From Ahaetulla prasina (taxonomy: Eukaryota; Chordata; Lepidosauria; Squamata; Colubridae), in assembly GCF_028640845.1 (NCBI RefSeq), contig NC_080542.1:135101580-135165579 (forward strand): 64,000 bases of DNA. Reading direction: 5' to 3'. The notes beneath the pieces were generated by a model, which had not been told where the DNA came from, did not search any database, and worked only from the letters and a program-made list of their open reading frames with translations. The translations under genes and the position numbers were made by a program. Shown piece after piece: positions 57,844-64,000 of this stretch; positions within the stretch are counted from its first letter, which is position 1; every line of letters starts with the position of its first letter.

Positions 57844-58982
57844 CATTTCTAGTTGTTTTGGCTTCTTTCGGACAGCCTCTGTTGGTGGAACATTTTTCCC
57901 CCTGTTTCTGATTCAGAAATATCAACCACATGGAATATCATCATTTGAAAATTGCTGTTTTTTTAAAAAAAAAGCATTGGTAATTTTCTTATCCACGCAT
58001 GCTGAGAACTGCCTTCTACAGTTTTTAAGTTGGTTGTAGAGAGACGGGACATGTTGCTTGAACAGAATAGATCTGTTATCTGGGTCATTGTTGACCCTGT
58101 TGCTGTTGTTTCATCCTTGTCATAGAACTGTTGCTCTTCCAGGGGAGCAATAGGCCTATTCCCTTGGAGTCCCAAATTGGATATATGAGGAAGGAACCAT
58201 TGATATAATCTGAGCATCATCCTAGCCAGCAGGTTTAAATTTATATATGTATGCCAGCAGGGGAGATTGATTGCCCACTAAATAAATTCTGGCTGACTAA
58301 TCAGCATGATGAAGAATAGGCAGATCTTGTAGTTCTGTAATTGCCCCTTACCATTTGCTTTTGGTAAAAGTTGTGTTCTTTTTCTGCTTGTAGGGTTGCT
58401 GGGTGAGAGAGGAAAGAGAGCAGTTCTGAAACTATTTTGCATTGAAACTGTAAGGACAGCATCATTGCCTGCCCTTATTGCTGAGACAAAGTAAAGTTTG
58501 GCCTTAGGGGGCAAACCAAATTATGTCATATAATGCAATTTTCTGCTGATTCAAGAATGGAAGGAATGGGCATTAATGAGGAAGTAGCTTCACATTAGCA
58601 AATGAGGAATGGTTGTGCAGAGTATGTGTGTCTTCGTACTTCGTACTTGTAGGGTGAACAAAGAGGCTGGGTTAATGCAAGTTGAAGAATAAATGCTTGG
58701 GTTCAACCATGCAAGGAGCAAAGGATACAAATTAGCGACAAAAGCCAGTTTGATATTAGTGGTTAAACACACACCAGGTTCAAAACTGGAGACTGTAAAT
58801 TTTATTCCTGCCATAGCCATGAGGCTAGCTGAGTGGTTTTGGATCAAGTCAGACACTTTCTTTCAGCCCTATGAAGAAGGCAAAGGCAAATTCTGAAATG
58901 TTTCCAGAAAAATTGCACAGACTTGCCCAGGCAGTCATTGGCTGAAGGCACACACAGAGAGAGAGAGAGAGACTTTTGCCTC
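57844..58982. other. No gene seen
   Basis: Unique sequence with (GA)n at about 58955-58972. Frames of 67-88 codons on opposite strands at 58590-58896 overlap and are not recognisable. Confidence 0.5.
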
Positions 58983-59560
58983 AATGGTGCCATATTTGTT
59001 AAGTGAATCACTGCAGTTGTTAAGTTAGTAACATGGTTGTTAAGAGAATCTAGCTTCCCCATTGACTTTGTTTGTCAGAAGGTTGCAAAAGAGCATCACC
59101 CAGGACTTCGTCAGCTTCCGGACCTTCGGACCTTCCGCCGCGAGCTTAAAACATACTTATTTAATTGCGCAGGACTGAGCTAGATTTTAATGTATGGGTT
59201 TTAACTTGGGTTTTATTTTTTATATTTTTAATTATTAGGCTTTTGAATAAGTTTTTTAATTGTTTTTAGATTGTATTTATTTGCTTTTAAATGCCTGTAA
59301 ACCGCCCTGAGTCCTTTGGGAGATAGGGCGGTATATAAATATAAACAATAAATAAAATAAATAAATAAATCACATGACCCTGGAACACTGCAACCATCAA
59401 AAATATGACTTAATTGCCAAGCATCCAAATTTTGATCATATGACTATGGAAATGCTTCCATGGTCATAAGTGTTTAAAAAACAGTCATAAGTCACTTTTT
59501 CCATTGCCATTGTAACTCTGAACAGTCACCAAATGAGCTGTTGTAAGTCAAGGACTACCT
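58983..59560. mobile_element. Inverted-end MITE (CAGGTAGTCC family), split by an L2 end
   Basis: 'gttaagtgaatcactgcagt' on the left; after the LINE it resumes with 'cacatgaccctggaacactg' and ends 'gtaagtcaaggactacct'. Confidence 0.85.
59091..59370 (+). mobile_element. L2-type LINE 3' end
   Basis: Coding tail 'RQLPDLRTFRRELK'-like at 59095-59160 (cggaccttccgccgcgagct), then 3' UTR with 'accgccctgagtcctttggg' and (AAAT)n. The first few bases of the coding tail are slightly rearranged (cttccggaccttcggacctt). Confidence 0.85.
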
Positions 59561-60746
59561 TCTATCTTCAGTCACCGTAAGCACTTCTGCATCACTCCCT
59601 TGTTGATAATTGTCTTTTTAAAGTATTTGTATTTTCTTAAAAGAAAAAGGCAAGTAACTAGAAATATTTCAGATAACTCCCTATAGATGGATAAGAAGCC
59701 AGGGTATAGTTATTGTCTGCTGAGAATAGGGAATGATAGGAAAAAGGGAATAGATGTGAGGAGATGATTCTGAGATTCTGAGGGTGAAAGAAAATGGGGT
59801 TGAATTGTGATCATGAGATCTCTTTTATGGTTTATAAAAAAGCTCTTCAAATGGTTTTCAGATTTCCATTTGATGAAAGGTTCATTGTGATCAGCCCACA
59901 TTTCTCACAGCAGCCACATGTGTTTGGCCACCTGTCCGTGGCTGCCATTTTGTGATAATAGTTGTGGACCTCTCTAAGCATTCAAACATGGCTGTCTTAT
60001 CCTTGGAGATGTCTTCTCTGCCCTAGTTTGTCCTGGATCCGCCACCCCTATTCTTCCTCATTAATAGCTAGCTGTTGTTGCCCTCTTCTTGGCTTTCATT
60101 CTTTCTGCTCTGGCACACCTTTTCCCCCTGAGGACTGTGGGAAGAGCTTTTTTTTAACTCAATGCTTGAGAACAGTAATTGCCAGGCTGGAGCCTGCCTG
60201 AAGTGAGGCACAGTTCTTAATGGAATGTGCTGGGGACAGAGGTGGCTTTATTTGACACAAAGTGCAAGTCTATCTAAACGTCAGCTGGTCAGCCCATACT
60301 GTGCAAACCATTAACACTGCCTTTCCCCCTTCCTTAACCCTCAGGACTCAAGCAACCTTTTGCTTCAGTGTTTTTTCACTGTGGAAGGTAACTTTAATAT
60401 TTTTAAACTGCCATCAAATACACACAAGAGGAGAAAGGTGCAGTACACATTTAGAGTCATGTCGCCTTTTGGAAGCTGTTGCTAAACTGTGTAAAGGTTC
60501 TTGAGATGGTTTGGGGGCAATGTCAACAAGAAGGTGAAGAAAACTGAGAGAAAGCTTAGAAATAGTACAGAAAATGCTTCAAACGCTTTTGGGCCCTTCA
60601 TTTTGAGAAGTCTTTGTGACTAGCAGGTGGGAAAGTGCTACTTTATTTTTAAAAGTTGCTACAAAGAAAGAACTGGACACATAAAGAACATGCAGCTTAC
60701 TGAAGAACTATATGGACTTCCTGCTATGCAATATGCTTGAATATAT
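59561..60746. other. No gene seen
   Basis: Unique sequence. The frames at 59962-60504 show no family features. Confidence 0.5.
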
Positions 60747-60930
60747 ATTCCCCCAGGAGGGGTGGGAATGAGATTTTGCAGTATCCTTCTTCTGAGGTGG
60801 GGAGGGAATGGAGATTTTGCAATATTCTTCCCCCAGGAGTGGGTAGGAAATGCAGATTTTGCAGTATCCTTCCCCTGGAGTGGGGTGGGAATGGAGATTT
60901 TGCAGTATCCTTCCCCTGGAGTGGGAAGTA
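60747..60930. repeat. Minisatellite of a hAT-internal unit, ~4.5 copies of ~45 bp
   Basis: Unit 'gattttgcagtatccttcc' plus 'cctggagtggggtgggaat' repeats at about 60770, 60816, 60855 and 60894. The same unit lies inside the hAT MITEs at 17661 and 33831, but no MITE ends are found here. Confidence 0.88.
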
Positions 60931-61204
60931 GAGACTCCTACTTTCCCCAAGGTCAAGTCAAAATTCCTTTACACAGATAGGGAGTGGACCAGATAGGGTC
61001 CACTCCTTACTCATTACAAAAAGCCAAATAAAAGTTTCCTCAAGAAATGTGTACTCAACCTTAGCTACTCAAAGGAGCCTCCACTTCTTATGAGATAGGG
61101 AAGCCATTTGTACCCTCTACCTTCCATGTGCATTTATTTAGTTTTGTTATAGTTGGGGATCAATCAGTTGCTCTAATCTGAAATTCTTTTTTTTTCTCTC
61201 TCTG

Positions 61205-62083
61205 CTATATCTTGTTTTTTCACCAGTAGCTTAATCATTTATTCATTATTTACTGGGTTACCCGAAGGATCATCTTCTTCCCAGACTCTCTGCCGATCCA
61301 ATTTGATACAGCAGATCGGGCATGACCATCTGCAAAAGAATGTCCACCGATGGGAACTAGAAGATAGACCTTCTCTGCTACAGTCCTTGCTATGTAGAAT
61401 ATTCTCCTTTCGTCAATTTGAATGGCCCCAATCCTGTTGGCCAGGTTTTAAAAACCTGGCTGTGTTTTTAAACTCAGGCCTGGGGCTCAAAATATATTTA
61501 TCAGGGTTCCAAGTAATAGTCCCATAGCAAGCAAAGTTCCGAGGCAAATGAATTCCTCAAAGAATAGCTTTATTGGATATATCATATTGGCACAGATCTG
61601 GTGAAAACTGACTCTGAAGGTTCCAGCGGTTTTCACATAGTTAAAAGTAAAAGTTTTTCCCTCAACCCCAATCAGTCATATGATCCAATCACGATGCTGA
61701 CTGGTTGCCTGACAACATCACGCCTCCTTCCTCGGACCAGGTGTGAGAATGTCCTTGGTTCCCAAGAGAAAGTATTTTATTTTGAATACAAAACCCCAGC
61801 TATTTCTAATTCCCCCCCTTCCCTCAGCTCCAGTGTGGCAACACTGAAGCTCCAAGATGGCTTCGGTCAGGTCATCTTCAGCATTGACAGTATTAAGGGC
61901 CCAATTTTTGAGCTTTACTGTTAGTTGGTTAACTATCTCAGCTGCTGTAGGTATGTGTTTTATTTTTATATGTTTTTATTTTTTTCATTATTTTAACTGT
62001 TTTATAATTTTAGATTTATAAGACGGCCACTTGGGTCACTTGGCTAAGATGGACAGCTATAGAAATTAAATAAATAAACCTTA
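61205..62083 (+). mobile_element. L2-like LINE 3' UTR with an LTR-like insertion
   Basis: 61205-61500 (ccgatccaatttgatacagc) and 61810-62083, ending 'gtcacttggctaagatggac' and 'agaaattaaataaataaa', resemble a LINE 3' UTR and tail known from squamates. 61510-61805 interrupts it. Clade uncertain. Confidence 0.5.
61510..61805 (-). mobile_element. Possible LTR fragment, reversed
   Basis: The minus strand carries AATAAAGCTATTCTTTGAGG, a plausible polyadenylation signal region, within GC-richer sequence foreign to the flanking LINE tail. No TG...CA ends or convincing target duplication. Confidence 0.4.
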
Positions 62084-62884
62084 GTAGCCATCCGGAAAAT
62101 AATCACTTGCCCTTTGATTGAAACAGTTGAAAAGTAGACATTTGGAGATATCCGAAGCTTATGCTGAAGAAGATAGTATCCCTGGCCATGTAAATGCCAT
62201 GCTTTGAAGATATGTCTGAAAAGGTCCCAGTGATCTTCAAGAGAGATGTGTGAGTGTATAAAGGAGCCTGGACAATTTTGCATTGAGGTGGTTGGTTGTT
62301 TCAAATGGCAGGATATGGTCTGGGCTGTTATATTTTGTAATTTCCAGTCAGCTGCCTGAGTATGCCCCCTCCCTCTCGGTGATGATAGGATCAGAGCCCT
62401 TTTCTTGCTAATCCATTCCTTTAAAACTATATCTCTAAGCAGCATTGATATTCTTGGTGTGCTTTGAGAGAGTCTTCAGGGCCACATCCAAAGTCATTTA
62501 GAGAAGTCCGATGTGTTCCATGTAGATCAAAGAACTGTCTCAATGTATAGCTTACACTTTTTAAAATTGCAGCTGATAAGCTTCCTGTCTCACCAATCAG
62601 ATAATATTTCCTTGTGTACAGAACATACAAATCTTGCTTAATTGGGTTCTTCCACTGGATACAAGCATACAATATTAATTTTTAAGCATTTTCTCATAAA
62701 TCAATTTCAAGGGTGCAGTCTGCAATGGACCACCATTCTAGTCCATTACAATTGTCCCTTACCTATTTTGGAATTGTTTTACTGACCGCATCTATGCTCA
62801 AGGAGAAGATTTCTTCCATTATAATACAAATAAAGACATGGGCCTTTAATGGACTAGAATGGCTCTTCCAAGGGGCTTGAATCA
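62084..62884. other. No gene seen
   Basis: Unique sequence. The 133-codon minus frame (62044-62445) has no recognisable motif. Confidence 0.5.
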
Positions 62885-63012
62885 GCATCAAGATAGTTCT
62901 CACTTAGTAATCTCAATTGGGGACCAGTAACTTGGTCGCTAAGCAAAGGGATCATCAAATGCAAAATTGTATGATCGCTTACTTCCCCTTCTGTTGTTAA
63001 GTAAAGGACTAC
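62885..63012. mobile_element. Short inverted-end MITE (CAGGTAGTCC family)
   Basis: 'aagatagttctcacttagta' to 'gttaagtaaaggactac'; an internally deleted copy of about 128 bp. Confidence 0.6.
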
Positions 63013-63139
63013 AGAGGCTTAGTGAAAAATCACATGACTTATTATTTTATTTCTGCCTTCAATATAGTATTATCTTAACTATTTTTGGCATCCTTTGCAA
63101 CACTCTGGAATGTGGGATGATTGTTTTCACCCTCTAGGC

Positions 63140-63510
63140 CAGGGGTGCCAAGCTCAAGGCCCACGGTCCAGATCTGGGCTGTGGGGTGCTGAGATCTGGC
63201 CCACGGGGATACCCTGAAACAGTGAAAGACCAGCCTATGGTGCCTCTGCCAGTGAAAATGGAGCTCGCAAGGGCTGTGTGTGGCCTTCACGAGCTCCATT
63301 TTCTCTGGCAGTGGGTTGGAGGCCATCACAGCCAGAAACAGAGCTCGGGAGAACCACATGCAGCCCTCCCAAGCTCCGTTTTTGCTGGCAAGGTGCTCAG
63401 GCCACCACAGGTGCCCCCAACATAAATGACGTTGAGCTGGCCACACCAGTCCTCTGAGGACAAAGACAATCCTGATGTGGCCCTCAGTGAAATGAAGTTT
63501 GACACCCCTG
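63140..63510. mobile_element. hAT-type MITE, 371 bp, perfect 8-bp target-site duplication
   Basis: Ends caggggtgccaagctcaagg and aagtttgacacccctg; identical flanks CTCTAGGC at 63132-63139 and 63511-63518. GC-rich interior with mirrored 'aaaatggagctcgcaag' / 'cacgagctccattttc'. Frames on both strands (63075-63562) are repeat artefacts. Confidence 0.95.
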
Positions 63511-63724
63511 CTCTAGGCAGATATTGATCCTGGTTCAATGTCAAGGCTTTCACATCCACCACTTTCCCCCCAAAACCATAGTGTGTCCTCCCTTCTTGTT
63601 ATATTCACACACACACACATACACACTGCCCAGCATTACAATTACTTTGTTTTATTTGTAGAAAATTTTATTTCAGCAGGCTCTGTGAAATCCTTAAGTT
63701 GCAACAGATTTGCTTGTATGGGTC

Positions 63725-63885
63725 CTTTGTATTCACTCTGATTGTCACAAGTGAAAATGCAAGTGTGTAAATGGTGATCACAAATTACAAGATGCAGTTT
63801 TACAGCAGTAAATGCAAGGACTCATTGCAACTTCGAATGATCACTGTATTATGCAGTCTGTAAGCAAGGACTATCTGCATACTAG
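63725..63885. mobile_element. Inverted-end MITE (CAGGTAGTCC family), right part
   Basis: 'ctgtaagcaaggactatctg' closes the element. The left part is diverged ('gtcacaagtgaaaatgca'). A (CA)n tract lies upstream at about 63606-63627. Confidence 0.55.
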
Positions 63886-64000
63886 TTTTCTCCTCTTTAC
63901 AACAATCCCATGAATTCCACCAAGCTGAAATATGGAGACCAGTTCAAGGTCACCTTAATAGCTAGATCTTTCCAGTCCCTTTATTTCAATACTGTATCCA

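Noticed and set aside
61510..61805. Third solo LTR
   Set aside because: AATAAA-like region on the minus strand but no TG...CA termini or clear target duplication, so kept only as a low-confidence fragment.

Overview
The window is vertebrate nuclear DNA, most likely from a snake. The sequence-level reasons are a Sauria SINE with target-site duplications, many CR1 LINE 3' ends (one joined to an (AATAG)n tract, as described for snake CR1 elements), L2 LINEs with a matching tRNA-derived SINE, Penelope-like fragments, and a long GATA array of the kind abundant in snakes. The species cannot be named. I found no conserved host gene. The window reads as an intergenic stretch or very long intron that is AT-rich outside its repeats. 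Most long open frames are transposon coding remnants, antisense repeat frames, or frames that run across repeat junctions.

Layout. 1-7380: a head-to-tail tandem duplication with a period of about 5.94 kb. Its junction at 1134/1135 joins a CR1 LINE to a decayed Ty3/gypsy gag-pol remnant; between the copies lies a second, smaller tandem array (3113-5572). 7381-13000: mostly unrecognised AT-rich sequence, plus a palindromic element split by a LINE, an old L2 end and a hAT element. 13000-21815: an inverted-end MITE family, a solo LTR, hAT-type MITEs, a Sauria SINE carrying a nested hAT MITE, and one candidate exon (19816-19950). 21816-32400: old CR1 and LINE pieces, two adjacent hAT elements, opposed SINEs, the AATAG tract. 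32500-37000: two Penelope-like elements with inverted arms, and CR1. 37600-41400: GATA array, low-complexity tracts, a second solo LTR inside the same MITE family. 41400-49400: SINEs, a long hAT element, CR1 reverse-transcriptase and L2 remnants, nested insertions. 49400-64000: more MITE copies, SINEs, hAT elements, a minisatellite that matches the inside of a hAT element, and an L2-like LINE tail with an LTR-like insert.

The main pattern is nesting. At least eleven hAT-type elements, from several families, sit between direct repeats of exactly 8 bp (eight exact, or nearly all matching in the rest). Three of them are the same 137-bp element. A second MITE family, with ends reading CAGGTAGTCC / GGACTACCTG, occurs about 17 times and has itself been the landing site of two solo LTRs, two L2 LINEs, a SINE and two hAT elements. 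The two solo LTRs share an open frame that ends just before the TATA box. These nestings give a relative age order: the inverted-end MITEs, Sauria SINE, CR1 and Penelope copies are older than the hAT, LTR and L2 insertions within them. Coordinates of repeat edges are exact where target-site duplications are given and approximate elsewhere.
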